A stretch of DNA of 64,000 nucleotides from Bacteroidia bacterium (GTDB lineage: Bacteria > Bacteroidota > Bacteroidia > B-17B0 > Aurantibacillaceae): contig JALHRL010000005.1 of NCBI GenBank assembly GCA_022841465.1, forward strand, positions 92,901 through 156,900, given 5' to 3'. Of the stretch, positions 45,876 to 54,950 are shown one piece after another (the stretch's first letter is position 1; each line of letters opens with the position of its first letter). The notes under the pieces are model-generated. The model was given only the letters and a program-made list of their open reading frames with translations. It was not told the DNA's origin and did no database searches. A program made the position numbers and the translations under genes.

Positions 45876-47294
45876 TTAAATAAACTTACACTTTCTGCTG
45901 GCAAAAGCACACATACGCAGCAAAATTAAACCGTGTTTAAAACGAGAGATGTTTGTTTCGCCGTAAGTTCTTTCGCGGTAACGAATAGGAACTTCAACAA
46001 TTTTTAAATTCAACTTGTGTGCGCCAAACAATAAATCAAAATCACCAAAGGGGTCAAACTCTCCAAAATATTTTCTGTTTTTGGTAAGTTTAATATAATC
46101 TTTTCTAAACATTACTTTGGTTCCGCAAAGCGTATCTTTAAAACGTTGGTCTAACAACCAGGTAAATGCCCAACTGAAAAAATGATTGCCCAGGTAATTT
46201 AAAAAACGCATGGCTTCTTTATCCATTGGGTAAACCAATCGGGTGCCATTTATAAAATCACCTTTACCGCTGGCAATAGCATTGTAAAATTTAGGAATAT
46301 CTTCAGGCGGCACGGTTAAATCGGCATCTAAAATCATTAAAATATCTCCTGTTGCAATTTTGTATCCTTCGCGCACGGCATCGGCTTTTCCTTTGCCTTT
46401 TTGTTGACCAATTTTTATATCGTGTGTTGCCGAATATTTTTTTTGTATCTCCTGAATTTTTTGCCAGGTATCATCCGTACTGTTTCCTTCAATAAATATT
46501 ATTTCAACATGCTTGCCAAATTTGGGCAAACGCAAAATGGCATTTTCAATATTTCCGCTTTCGTTACGCGCCGGTATTACAACAGTGGTAGAATATTTGT
46601 TTTCGTATTTTTCGGTATGTGTTTCCGGCAGCGGTTTTGCAAAGCTGTATATGTTTAAACTAAAAAAGCGAAAGAAAGGAAATTTAGCCAAGTACTTATT
46701 AAGAATAAATGAAAGAATAGGAATGTATAGCGGAAAAATTAAACGTTTAGTGTTTCTGAACACATCAAAACCCGATACAAATAAAAGGTTATTTATATCG
46801 CGGGTGCTTAACCAATTTTGCCAGGGTGTTTTTTGTTTAATACCCAGTAATTCACTTAGTTTAATAATGGGTTCCCAAAACGAATTGTAGTATTGCACAA
46901 TTACCTTGGTGTTCTCATGGCAGCATTGGTGTATTTGCTCAAAAACATTTTGTATATCGTCAACAAAGCCAATTAAATTACTTACAATAATTAAATCGTA
47001 TTTTTTGTTGAGCGTTATGTTATTGGCGTCCATTAAAATAAATTCAATGCCTTTGTTGCCGTGTTTTTCCTTAGCCCATTTAATGTACTCTTCGCTAAAA
47101 TCAATACCGGTTTTTTGGGCGCCTTCTATTTTAGCCAATAAATCACCGCTGCCGCAACCAACTTCTAATACGCTAATATCTTCGTGCGAAAAATAGTTAA
47201 CGTAATCGGTAATTTCTTTCCAATAGTAATTATTAATAAGGCGGTTTTTGCGTTTAGCCGCCAAATCATTAAAATATTTTATTTTGTCTATCAA
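45876..47294 (-). CDS. fused SAM methyltransferase and family 2 glycosyltransferase
   Basis: One 472-residue chain with two enzymes. Residues 1-225 are a class I methyltransferase ('VLEVGCGSGDLLAKI' at 42-56, acidic residue in 'GIDFSEEYIKWA', 'YDLIIVSNLIGFVDDI'). Residues 232-440 are a GT2 domain of the DPM1/GtrB type ('TTVVIPARNESGNIENAI', 'IEGNSTDDTW', 'GKGKADAVREG', DxD in 'ILDADLTVPPED', 'GTRLVYPM'). It probably moves a sugar to a lipid carrier and methylates an intermediate, but the substrates are unknown. TTG start at 47294; no better ATG is available. It faces the repeat cluster at its 3' end. Confidence 0.9.
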   Translation of the reverse strand: MIDKIKYFNDLAAKRKNRLINNYYWKEITDYVNYFSHEDISVLEVGCGSGDLLAKIEGAQKTGIDFSEEYIKWAKEKHGNKGIEFILMDANNITLNKKYDLIIVSNLIGFVDDIQNVFEQIHQCCHENTKVIVQYYNSFWEPIIKLSELLGIKQKTPWQNWLSTRDINNLLFVSGFDVFRNTKRLIFPLYIPILSFILNKYLAKFPFFRFFSLNIYSFAKPLPETHTEKYENKYSTTVVIPARNESGNIENAILRLPKFGKHVEIIFIEGNSTDDTWQKIQEIQKKYSATHDIKIGQQKGKGKADAVREGYKIATGDILMILDADLTVPPEDIPKFYNAIASGKGDFINGTRLVYPMDKEAMRFLNYLGNHFFSWAFTWLLDQRFKDTLCGTKVMFRKDYIKLTKNRKYFGEFDPFGDFDLLFGAHKLNLKIVEVPIRYRERTYGETNISRFKHGLILLRMCAFASRKCKFI

Positions 47295-47340
47295 AATTAA
47301 TGGAGGTCAAATTTAATAAAAAAAGTGAGGTATACCATAT

Positions 47341-47390
47341 GAAAATGTAATCAGTATCTGTTTTGTCGTTAGCGCGGATTACAAATCCGC
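47341..47390 (+). repeat. direct repeat copy 1 upstream of the T9SS cassette
   Basis: Fifty bases ending in the palindrome GCGGATTACAAATCCGC (47374-47390). About 90 percent identical (four substitutions, one indel) to 51550-51598, in the same orientation. Confidence 0.85.
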
Positions 47391-47499
47391 ACAAGCGGGG
47401 GGGAGGTTCTTAGTTTAACAATTCACCAATTATAGTCTTATCTGCGCCAAATATAAAACGGCATTAAAATTACCTGCTTTTTTAAGTATCTTTATAGTA

Positions 47500-50439
47500 A
47501 TGAAATGGTTTTTATTTTTCTTTTTAAGCTTTCGCGTAAGTTTCATTATTTCCGGCAACAATCCCGGTGTTTTGTTTATTGAAAACAAAAACCAATGGCC
47601 CCAAAAAGTAAAGTTTGCAGCCGATTTGGCAGCCGGACATGTATTTATTGAAGAACAAGCCTTGGTTTGGAAACTTTACAGTTTATCGGATATTCAAAAC
47701 GAACACCAACAACGTTGTGAAACAAATGTAGATGGAAAGTCGGGTAATGAATTGGTACGCGGACATAATTACAAGGTAGAATTTGTAAATGCGCAACTAA
47801 GCAATTATACAGCATTTAAAAAACAAGCACACTATTACAATTATTTTTTGGGAAATAACCCTAACAACTGGGCAAGCGATGTAAAAGCTTATGAAGAAAT
47901 TTATTTTAAAAATGTTTACAACAGTATAGATTTAAAATTTTATGGAACCGACAATTTTAAATATGATTTTATTGTGAGGAAAGGTGGAAACATTCACGAA
48001 ATAAAATTAAAGTATAATTACATTAACAGCATTTCAATTGTAAACAACAAATTAATTATTTCAACTTCTATTGGTGAAATTACCGAAAACATTCCGGAGG
48101 CTTACCAAATTATTAATGGTGAAAAAGTAATTGTAAATTGTAATTATGTATTAAGCAATAGCAATGAAATTGGTTTTAATGTAAGTGACAATTACAATTC
48201 CAATTACGATTTAATTATTGACCCCTCTGTTGTGGTTGCCTCTTATAGCGGCACCGAATCGGTTAGTTTTGGTATGGGAGTTGCGCCCGATAATAAAGGC
48301 AACATGTATTTGTATAGTATGAATTTAACCCGAAATTATCCGGTAACATTTGGTGCGGTTCAAACTACATATCAAGGGGGTGTTTATGATTGTGCTATTT
48401 CTAAGTTTAATGCAACAGGAACTTCAAAAATATTTTCAACTTATATTGGTGGAAATAAGGATGAATTAATTATTAATTGTGTAATTCAAAATAATGAAAT
48501 TGCAATTTTAGGAACAACAACATCTGACACCTTTCCTATTTTTTCAACTGCAATTCAAACAAAATACAAGGGCATGTACGATTACTTTGTGATGAAAATA
48601 GACACCTCAGGTAAAACATTATTAGGCTCAACATATTTAGGTGGTGAAAGAGTTGAAGGAGGTTCAAGCATAGGCGGTAGTTTTACATATTTTAATTCGC
48701 AAAATTCGGTTGGCGAATTAATTATGGATGAATTTAATAATTGCTACATTATAGGAAGTTCCAATTCAATTAATTATCCTGTTACTCCCGGTTGCTTTAA
48801 AGTACATTCAGATTCAAATGGTTTTAGTGATATTGTTGTTTCCAAATTAAATTCGAATCTCACCTCATTAACATGGAGCACTTTTTACGGAGGAAGAAGA
48901 GCCAATGTGCCGGTAGGAATTAAACTTTCTAAATCAGGAAAACTTTATTGCGCCGGTTCAACAACCAGTTTAGATTTTTACACAACTCCCGGAGTTGTTG
49001 CAACTACAAGCGTTACAACCATGGATATGGTAGTTTTTAGTTTAGACGTTGCTTCGGGCTTTCCTGTTGCATCCACCTACATGGGGGCACGAAACTCTCA
49101 AGCTATAAGAATAGATATTGATTTAAACGACAATGTTTATTTAATTGGCGGAACTACTGCACCTAATTCCTTTACGCCAACACCCGGTGCTTATAACGTA
49201 AGTGTCGGAAATTTTATTTTTTTTAAAGTTAATCCGAATCTTAGTCAGGTAAATGTTTTGGCAAAATTTGGTTACCCTGTTTCATTTGCAGGTAAGATGG
49301 AAATGGATGCTTTTAATGTTGATAGTTGTGGTTATATTTATTTTGGTGGTTTTGCCCAGGGCGGACTACCGGTTACACCCGATGCATTTAAAGCTGTTGG
49401 AAATGCAGACGGTAATATTTATCTGGGTGTGTTTAATCCTAATTTTACCGGTTTGAAGTTTGCAACTTACTACGGGGGTGATACCGGCCCGGCTAATTTA
49501 AATTTTTATCATGACCATGATGATGGAGGATTAAATTATTTTGATGACCGCGGTTATTTTTATCATGCAAATTGTATAAATAATAATTTTCCGGTAACCG
49601 CTAACGCTTACAGTGCATACAATGTGAAAGATAGTTTGGTTTATCCCTCAAGTGTTGTGCGCAATTCAGATGCTTTTATTAAAATAGATTTGCAAACTTT
49701 TGTAAATGCCAATTCATCATTAGGTGGTTTAATAAGAAGTTGCAGCCCCATTACAACAACTTTTGTTGCTAATGCTAATTTAGGTTCTGTAACTATTATT
49801 CCGGGCGATGGGTCGCCGAGTGTAAATACCAATTCATTAGTATACACCTATAGTGTTTTTGGAACCTACAACGCTTTTGTTGTAGCAGGTAGCGATTCCT
49901 CTACCTGTAACATTACAGATTCGGTAAAAATAATTTTTAAATACGGCCCCCCGCCGTTTGAACCCTTAAGCGACACTACCATAAATTGCAGCGGTAAAAA
50001 AGTAATTTTAAATGCAGGCAATGAAGGCTCTATATATTCATGGAATACAGGGCAAACCACACAAACCATTACACCGCAACAAAGTGGTTTGTATAAGGTG
50101 TTTATTGATAACGGATATTGCAGCAGAATAGATTCTACTTTTGTATTGGTTACACAAGAACAAGATTTTTCTTTACCCAATGCGTTTTCACCTAACGGTG
50201 ATGGTATTAACGATAGTTATTGTTTACAAGGTTGGGATTTTTGCAACGAAAGTTTTTTAATAATGATTTTTGACCGATGGGGCGAAAAAGTTTTTCAATC
50301 AGATGACCCAAAATTTTGCTGGAATGGAATTTATAAAGGGCAAGTGCTAAGTGCTGATGTATACATTTATACCATTAGTGCCAAGTATTCTGATGAAGTA
50401 ATTGTGAATAAAAGAGGCAACATTACTTTGCTAAAATAA
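47500..50439 (+). CDS. T9SS-secreted beta-propeller/PKD protein with type B C-terminal domain
   Basis: A 979-residue surface protein. It has a signal peptide (about 1-18), then an N-terminal domain with 'FIENKNQWPQKVKFAADLA' and 'DLKFYGTDNFKYDFIV', which is the DUF7948-type start common in such proteins. From about 240 to 660 there are SBBP-like propeller repeats ('FSTYIGGNKDE', 'LGSTYLGG', 'WSTFYGGRR', 'FATYYGGDTG'). PKD/Ig-like sequence follows (about 740-880), and a type B sorting domain from about 892 ('LPNAFSPNGDGINDSY', 'MIFDRWGEKVFQSDD', 'NGIYKGQVLSADVYIY'). The PorP/SprF gene begins three bases later, the usual pairing of a type B substrate with its secretion partner. Confidence 0.93.
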   Translation: MKWFLFFFLSFRVSFIISGNNPGVLFIENKNQWPQKVKFAADLAAGHVFIEEQALVWKLYSLSDIQNEHQQRCETNVDGKSGNELVRGHNYKVEFVNAQLSNYTAFKKQAHYYNYFLGNNPNNWASDVKAYEEIYFKNVYNSIDLKFYGTDNFKYDFIVRKGGNIHEIKLKYNYINSISIVNNKLIISTSIGEITENIPEAYQIINGEKVIVNCNYVLSNSNEIGFNVSDNYNSNYDLIIDPSVVVASYSGTESVSFGMGVAPDNKGNMYLYSMNLTRNYPVTFGAVQTTYQGGVYDCAISKFNATGTSKIFSTYIGGNKDELIINCVIQNNEIAILGTTTSDTFPIFSTAIQTKYKGMYDYFVMKIDTSGKTLLGSTYLGGERVEGGSSIGGSFTYFNSQNSVGELIMDEFNNCYIIGSSNSINYPVTPGCFKVHSDSNGFSDIVVSKLNSNLTSLTWSTFYGGRRANVPVGIKLSKSGKLYCAGSTTSLDFYTTPGVVATTSVTTMDMVVFSLDVASGFPVASTYMGARNSQAIRIDIDLNDNVYLIGGTTAPNSFTPTPGAYNVSVGNFIFFKVNPNLSQVNVLAKFGYPVSFAGKMEMDAFNVDSCGYIYFGGFAQGGLPVTPDAFKAVGNADGNIYLGVFNPNFTGLKFATYYGGDTGPANLNFYHDHDDGGLNYFDDRGYFYHANCINNNFPVTANAYSAYNVKDSLVYPSSVVRNSDAFIKIDLQTFVNANSSLGGLIRSCSPITTTFVANANLGSVTIIPGDGSPSVNTNSLVYTYSVFGTYNAFVVAGSDSSTCNITDSVKIIFKYGPPPFEPLSDTTINCSGKKVILNAGNEGSIYSWNTGQTTQTITPQQSGLYKVFIDNGYCSRIDSTFVLVTQEQDFSLPNAFSPNGDGINDSYCLQGWDFCNESFLIMIFDRWGEKVFQSDDPKFCWNGIYKGQVLSADVYIYTISAKYSDEVIVNKRGNITLLK

Positions 50440-50442
50440 ATT

Positions 50443-51507
50443 TTGAAAAATAATTTTGTAAATATTTTAATGCCATTAATAATTGGCTTTTCATTAAAGG
50501 CGCAGGATATTCATTTTTCTCAGTTTACTGAAAACAGCCCTTTAGTAAATCCTGCTTTAACAGGTGCTTTAAGCCCATTAAAAATTTCTATTCACTCAAA
50601 AGATCAGTGGCGTAGTGTAACCAGTCCGTATAAAACAATAGGCGCAAATATTGAAACACGTTTTAAAGGAAACGATTGGCAACAACTGGAAAAACGATCG
50701 ATGACTTTTAAAGAAAAAAGCATTAGCCGAATTGCAGCGGGTTTATCAGTATATTCAGATAGGGCAGGGGATGGTAATTTTGGCTTGATGAAAATGAATC
50801 TTTCGTTAGCTTCCAATGTGGCGCTAAATAAAAACAATTCGCTTTCGTTGGGCATACAAGGTAGTTTTGCGCAGCGAAAAATAGATCAGAGTAAATTAAT
50901 TTTCCCTGACCAATACAACGGTGTTGGTTACGATGCAAGTCAGGCAACAAAAGAAACATTTAACAGTGCAACCTTTAATTATTTTGATTTGGCATCGGGT
51001 ATTTTATGGACATTTTCTAAAACAGAAAAAAACGTTAACTCCAATAAACAATTTGTTTCGCACATGGGTTTTGCGGTGTTTCATTTAACGCAACCAAAAC
51101 AAAAGTTTTTTAATACTGCAAACAAATTGTATTTAAAATATGTGGTGCATGGCGATTTAATTGCAAGCATGGGTAAATCAAACATTGCTTTGGTTCCATC
51201 CTATTTAATACAACTACAGGGTTCAAATAGTGAAATTGTATTTGGTACTTTGGTAAAGCATTTTTTAAATAACACTACCAAATATACCGGAATGCAAAAG
51301 CGCCATGCTTTTGCTTATGGTTTGCATTACCGATTTAAAGATGCTGTAATAGCAACAGTAGCTTTAGATTTTCAAGAGAAGTATTCTGTTGCCATGAGTT
51401 ATGATATAAACGCATCAGCATTAAGGCCAACTTCTAAATTTCGTGGGGGCTTTGAAATTTCATTAAAGTACACCGCGCCAAAATCTTATTTGTACCAGAA
51501 GAAATAG
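50443..51507 (+). CDS. type IX secretion system membrane protein, PorP/SprF family
   Basis: Outer-membrane beta-barrel of 354 residues that in known systems is needed to export or anchor its neighbouring type B cargo. The signal peptide is 'MKNNFVNILMPLIIGFSLKAQ'. The mature start 'DIHFSQFTENSPLVNPALTG' is the classical PorP/SprF opening, followed by 'DQWRSVTSPYKTIGA', 'AAGLSVYSDRAGDG' and 'LKYVVHGDL', ending 'KSYLYQKK'. The TTG start at 50443 is needed to include the signal peptide. Together with the preceding gene it forms a two-gene cassette between direct repeats. Confidence 0.94.
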   Translation: MKNNFVNILMPLIIGFSLKAQDIHFSQFTENSPLVNPALTGALSPLKISIHSKDQWRSVTSPYKTIGANIETRFKGNDWQQLEKRSMTFKEKSISRIAAGLSVYSDRAGDGNFGLMKMNLSLASNVALNKNNSLSLGIQGSFAQRKIDQSKLIFPDQYNGVGYDASQATKETFNSATFNYFDLASGILWTFSKTEKNVNSNKQFVSHMGFAVFHLTQPKQKFFNTANKLYLKYVVHGDLIASMGKSNIALVPSYLIQLQGSNSEIVFGTLVKHFLNNTTKYTGMQKRHAFAYGLHYRFKDAVIATVALDFQEKYSVAMSYDINASALRPTSKFRGGFEISLKYTAPKSYLYQKK

Positions 51508-51549
51508 TTTAAGTATTATGTAACCACGTGAAAAGATTCGCGCGGCAGT

Positions 51550-51605
51550 GAAAAGTAATCAGTACCTGTTTTCTCGTTAACGCGGATTGCAAATCCGCTT
51601 GAGCT
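51550..51605 (+). repeat. direct repeat copy 2 downstream of the T9SS cassette
   Basis: Matches 47341-47390; the core palindrome GCGGATTGCAAATCCGC lies at 51582-51598. A second partial unit (TTGCAAATCCGCGTGAGC near 51609-51626) follows, so this copy is partly duplicated. It occupies the gap between the convergent SprF and SpoIIE genes. Confidence 0.85.
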
Positions 51606-51632
51606 GCGTTGCAAATCCGCGTGAGCCGGAAA

Positions 51633-53132
51633 TTAAACTTGAATACCAATAACGAGCACATCGTCAACCTGAAAGTGTGAACCCATCCAGTTTTGAAGTT
51701 CTTTTTGTAATAATGTTTTTTGATGTTCTATGCCTTCACTAGATATTTTATGTAGGAAGCTATAGAAATTTTTAGATTTATACTTTTTATTTTTTGAACC
51801 ACCAAATTGATCCATGAACCCATCTGTAAATAAGTAAAAAGTATCTCCTTTGCTAAGTTCTAAAGTATGAGAAACAAAACTTTCAGTTGAGCGACCTGCA
51901 CCAATAGGCTTTCTGGTGGCTTCTATAATTACAAGTTCTTTATTTTTAATAACACATATGGGGTTATTAGCTCCTGCATAAGTTATCCGAGCCCCGGAAT
52001 TTGTTTTAATTAAACTACACAAGGCAATATCCATTCCATCCTTTACATCTGCTTCGCCATATTGACTAAATGAAGCTTGTACCAATTCAGAAACTTTATC
52101 TAATATTTTACCAGGGTCAGAAACACCAAATTCTGAAATGGCACTGTTTAAACTACTGTTACATACAAAGCTTACAAACGCACCCGGAACGCCATGGCCT
52201 GTGCAATCAGCGGCGGCTATTAATAAATTATTTTCATTTATAGCCTTAAGCCAGTAAAAATCGCCCGACACAATATCCCTGGGCTTATAAAAGATAAAGT
52301 GATTGGGGAAGTGTTTTTTAATTAAATCAACTGAGGGAAGTATAGATTGTTGAATGCGTTTGGCATAATTAATACTATCTGTTATTTCTTTATTTTTTTC
52401 TGCTAAAATAGCCCTTTGAAGCTGACTCAGATTCCGCTCTTCTGTTATTTTAGCTTTTTGCTCTTCGCTTTTTAATAATCTATAAATAGTAAAAGCAATA
52501 ATTAAACTAATAATTACAGATAGTACAGTTAATAAAACATTTGTGTTTTTAATGGAAGAAAACGATTGAACAACAATTTTTTCCTCTTCTTCAGAAAGCA
52601 ATTTCAGGTTTTTTATTAATTGGTGTTGGCGTTTTAGTAATTCATTGGTTTTAACATTCACTTCCTCTAAATAATTTCCTTCAACTTCTATTCTTAATAA
52701 AAAATCTTGATAGGCTGACATTTTGTTTAACGAACTCATTATTTTCTTTTGAATAATAATTATGGAGTCAAAAGAATTTAATACCTTCTGAATTTCAGAT
52801 TTAGTGGTGTTTTCGTTCCATTTTTCGCATATTAATTTTAGTCTATTCTGTAAAGCAGGGTATTCAATGGTGTGAATTTTAATAAGTTTTTCCTTTTCAG
52901 GATGATCTGTAATATCGTAAGTTAACCAAGAGGAACTATAGTTTCTGGAACTCACTATCATCAATTCCAAATCGTTGAGTAGAATTATGGAAGGTTGAAT
53001 AATTTGGGAATTTCTGGCTGTTAATTCCTTACTTTTTAATAAGTTTTGAAAGCTAACATATCCGGTAATGCCGTAAACTATTATTAATAATAGTATACCA
53101 AAAAATATGCGTTTATTTATTGATAATTTCAA
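51633..53132 (-). CDS. membrane sensor with SpoIIE/PP2C-type serine phosphatase domain
   Basis: A 499-residue signalling protein. TM1 is near residues 10-28 and TM2 near 197-219, bracketing a helical extracytoplasmic sensor (four-helix/CHASE3-like) that contains 'LMIVSSRNYSSSWLTYD'. A short coiled linker follows. The C-terminal PP2C domain starts at 'SINYAKRIQQSILPS' and contains metal-binding 'PRDIVSGDFYWL' and 'AADCTGHGVPGAFVS', then 'DGMDIALCSL', 'FLFTDGFMDQFGG' and 'DDVLVIGIQV'. It probably dephosphorylates a partner-switch anti-sigma antagonist; no such partner is visible here. TTG start. Divergent from the YfiR-like gene. Confidence 0.92.
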   Translation of the reverse strand: MKLSINKRIFFGILLLIIVYGITGYVSFQNLLKSKELTARNSQIIQPSIILLNDLELMIVSSRNYSSSWLTYDITDHPEKEKLIKIHTIEYPALQNRLKLICEKWNENTTKSEIQKVLNSFDSIIIIQKKIMSSLNKMSAYQDFLLRIEVEGNYLEEVNVKTNELLKRQHQLIKNLKLLSEEEEKIVVQSFSSIKNTNVLLTVLSVIISLIIAFTIYRLLKSEEQKAKITEERNLSQLQRAILAEKNKEITDSINYAKRIQQSILPSVDLIKKHFPNHFIFYKPRDIVSGDFYWLKAINENNLLIAAADCTGHGVPGAFVSFVCNSSLNSAISEFGVSDPGKILDKVSELVQASFSQYGEADVKDGMDIALCSLIKTNSGARITYAGANNPICVIKNKELVIIEATRKPIGAGRSTESFVSHTLELSKGDTFYLFTDGFMDQFGGSKNKKYKSKNFYSFLHKISSEGIEHQKTLLQKELQNWMGSHFQVDDVLVIGIQV

Positions 53133-53239
53133 TTGTTCCTAAGGTAATCAATTATCTATTAAATAAGAAAAAAACGAAAAATAATTACTATTTTCGTAGT
53201 AATGTTGCAATGAAAGCAGTTGTTTTTACAAATTAATAA

Positions 53240-53740
53240 ATGTTCAGATATTTTCTAATATTTTTTCTTTTTTTTATAAGCCAAAAAGCTAATTCTCAAA
53301 GTAAAGATCAGGTGTATGCCGGAATAATATTACACATTATAAAATATGTTGAGTGGGGCGAGAGTAAAAATAAATTAGTGAAGATTGGAGTTGTAAATGA
53401 TGCCAAGCTTGTACAATCTTTAAATAAAATTCTGTTAGGCAAAAACCTGCAATTTAAAAACATTGAAGTAAATAAATTAGATGATGTAAATTCTATTGAT
53501 GATATCAGTGTGTTGTTTTTAGAAAAAAAGTCGGCTAAACTGTGCTCAAAAATAAGCAATCTCGCGTCTGATAAAAACATACTGGTTATTACCGAGATGA
53601 AATCTCCCAGTGTAGTATGCCCTTCCATTAATTTCACTGAAGAACAAGGAAAATTAAAGTTTGAAATATATATGGCAGTTGCAGAAAAATGTGGATTAAT
53701 GATTTCAGAACAATTAAAAAAATATGCAATAATAAAATGA
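53240..53740 (+). CDS. YfiR family periplasmic protein (DUF4154-like)
   Basis: A 166-residue secreted protein. The signal peptide ends near 'QKANSQ', followed by the YfiR pattern 'VYAGIILHIIKYVEWGE', 'VKIGVVNDAKLVQSLNKIL', 'VLFLEKKSA' and 'INFTEEQGKLKFEI'. In Pseudomonas, YfiR restrains the diguanylate cyclase YfiN from the periplasm; here no cyclase is adjacent and the divergent gene is a sensor phosphatase instead. Two Cys (in 'KLCSKI' and 'VVCPSI') could form a disulfide as in YfiR. It overlaps the barrel gene by four bases. Confidence 0.8.
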   Translation: MFRYFLIFFLFFISQKANSQSKDQVYAGIILHIIKYVEWGESKNKLVKIGVVNDAKLVQSLNKILLGKNLQFKNIEVNKLDDVNSIDDISVLFLEKKSAKLCSKISNLASDKNILVITEMKSPSVVCPSINFTEEQGKLKFEIYMAVAEKCGLMISEQLKKYAIIK

Positions 53741-54747
53741 TGATGAAGCGAATCCGAATCATATCGTTTCTTTTAGTTTGTCATTATCATTATGCCATCT
53801 CTCAGGCATGTAGCGATCCGGGTATTTGTACCATTGGGCCATTGTTTTCTGCATCTTCTGCCGATACTGTTACCGGAACAGATTTTACGAAAGCAGGTTT
53901 AGATGAATTATTAAATTCTACTTTCTTAAGCGAGAAGTTTAGTTTATCTGCCGAATTAAGCTATGGTATAGGCGACAGAAAAACATCTATTTATTCGTGT
54001 AATTTAAGAGGTGCAATACGACTTAGAAAAAAAATGTTGCTGGGTTTTAAATTACCCTATGTTATTGCACAAGGTGTTTTGGGTACAAGCAATGGCCTGG
54101 GTGATTTAACCATTAATTTTCAGGATATAATTAAATCCGGCAACAGTTATAGAATGGCTTACACTTTTGGCGTAGTTATTCCTACAAATAATGCCAATTT
54201 AAAACACAAAGGTGCTGCTTTACCAATGGTTTATCAAAGCAGCAATGGTTTTTTTGGTGCACTTGCGGGAATAACTGTTTCAACAAAAAAGTGGAATTTT
54301 GCCACCGGTTATCAGCAAAACTTTGGCCGTAACGGAAATGAGTTTAGTACAGAGAATTTAATTTTAGATCCGGCTGTTGATGGCTACGACACTTTAAACA
54401 GACAACGATTGAATTTTGGAAGCAGCCGAAACTTACAAAACAGCGGTGATATTATGTTGCGAGTTGAACGAACTTTGGTTGTAAAGAAATTTGTTTTTTC
54501 GGCAGGTGTTTTACCAATATATCGCATAGCCAATTCTACTATTAAAAGTAAAGATGATAAGATTATTGAAGTTTTAAACTCGGGAGGTATAACTTTAAAC
54601 ATTACAGGTGGATTATCTTATAAAGTAAATAATCATTGGCGAATTGTTGCAAATGCCGGATTTCCGGTAATTAATCGTAAGGTAGCTCCTGATGGTCTGC
54701 GTAGATCAAGTGTTTTTCTTTTAAGAATTTCAAGAAATTTTTGGTAA
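53737..54747 (+). CDS. predicted outer-membrane beta-barrel protein
   Basis: The ATG at 53737 overlaps the preceding stop (ATGA), giving 336 residues with a signal peptide ending 'YAISQA'. 'CSDPGICTIG' at the mature N-terminus has two close Cys. The rest consists of amphipathic strands ('FSLSAELSYGIGDRKTS', 'GLGDLTINFQDI', 'MAYTFGVVIPT', 'FVFSAGVLPIYRI') and ends in '...ISRNFW', an aromatic C-terminus typical of outer-membrane barrels. No family was recognised. Translational coupling to the YfiR-like gene implies a joint function. Confidence 0.75.
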   Translation: MMMKRIRIISFLLVCHYHYAISQACSDPGICTIGPLFSASSADTVTGTDFTKAGLDELLNSTFLSEKFSLSAELSYGIGDRKTSIYSCNLRGAIRLRKKMLLGFKLPYVIAQGVLGTSNGLGDLTINFQDIIKSGNSYRMAYTFGVVIPTNNANLKHKGAALPMVYQSSNGFFGALAGITVSTKKWNFATGYQQNFGRNGNEFSTENLILDPAVDGYDTLNRQRLNFGSSRNLQNSGDIMLRVERTLVVKKFVFSAGVLPIYRIANSTIKSKDDKIIEVLNSGGITLNITGGLSYKVNNHWRIVANAGFPVINRKVAPDGLRRSSVFLLRISRNFW

Positions 54748-54849
54748 AAAGTCGTTTTGGTTTTGGCAGGGGCTAGTAACAAAGCTCGTGCGGATTTAAA
54801 AATTCAACAGTTGCGTATCCATAAAATAATTTTGCATTTTAAAATTTAG

Positions 54850-54888
54850 TATCCCAACCAAAAATCGTATTTGTATCAGAAGAAGTAG
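54850..54888 (+). pseudogene. relic of the C-terminus of a second PorP/SprF gene
   Basis: The frame reads Y-PNQ-'KSYLYQKK' then TAG, matching the SprF end at 51507 (Y-TAP-'KSYLYQKK'-stop) at both protein and DNA level. A stop codon (TAG at 54847) lies directly upstream, so only this tail remains. It lies in the 203-bp gap after the beta-barrel gene. Confidence 0.65.
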
Positions 54889-54950
54889 GGGATATAAAAT
54901 AAAGCGGATAAAAATTCTCATTAGTTAATAAAACAAACCCCGAAGTCATT

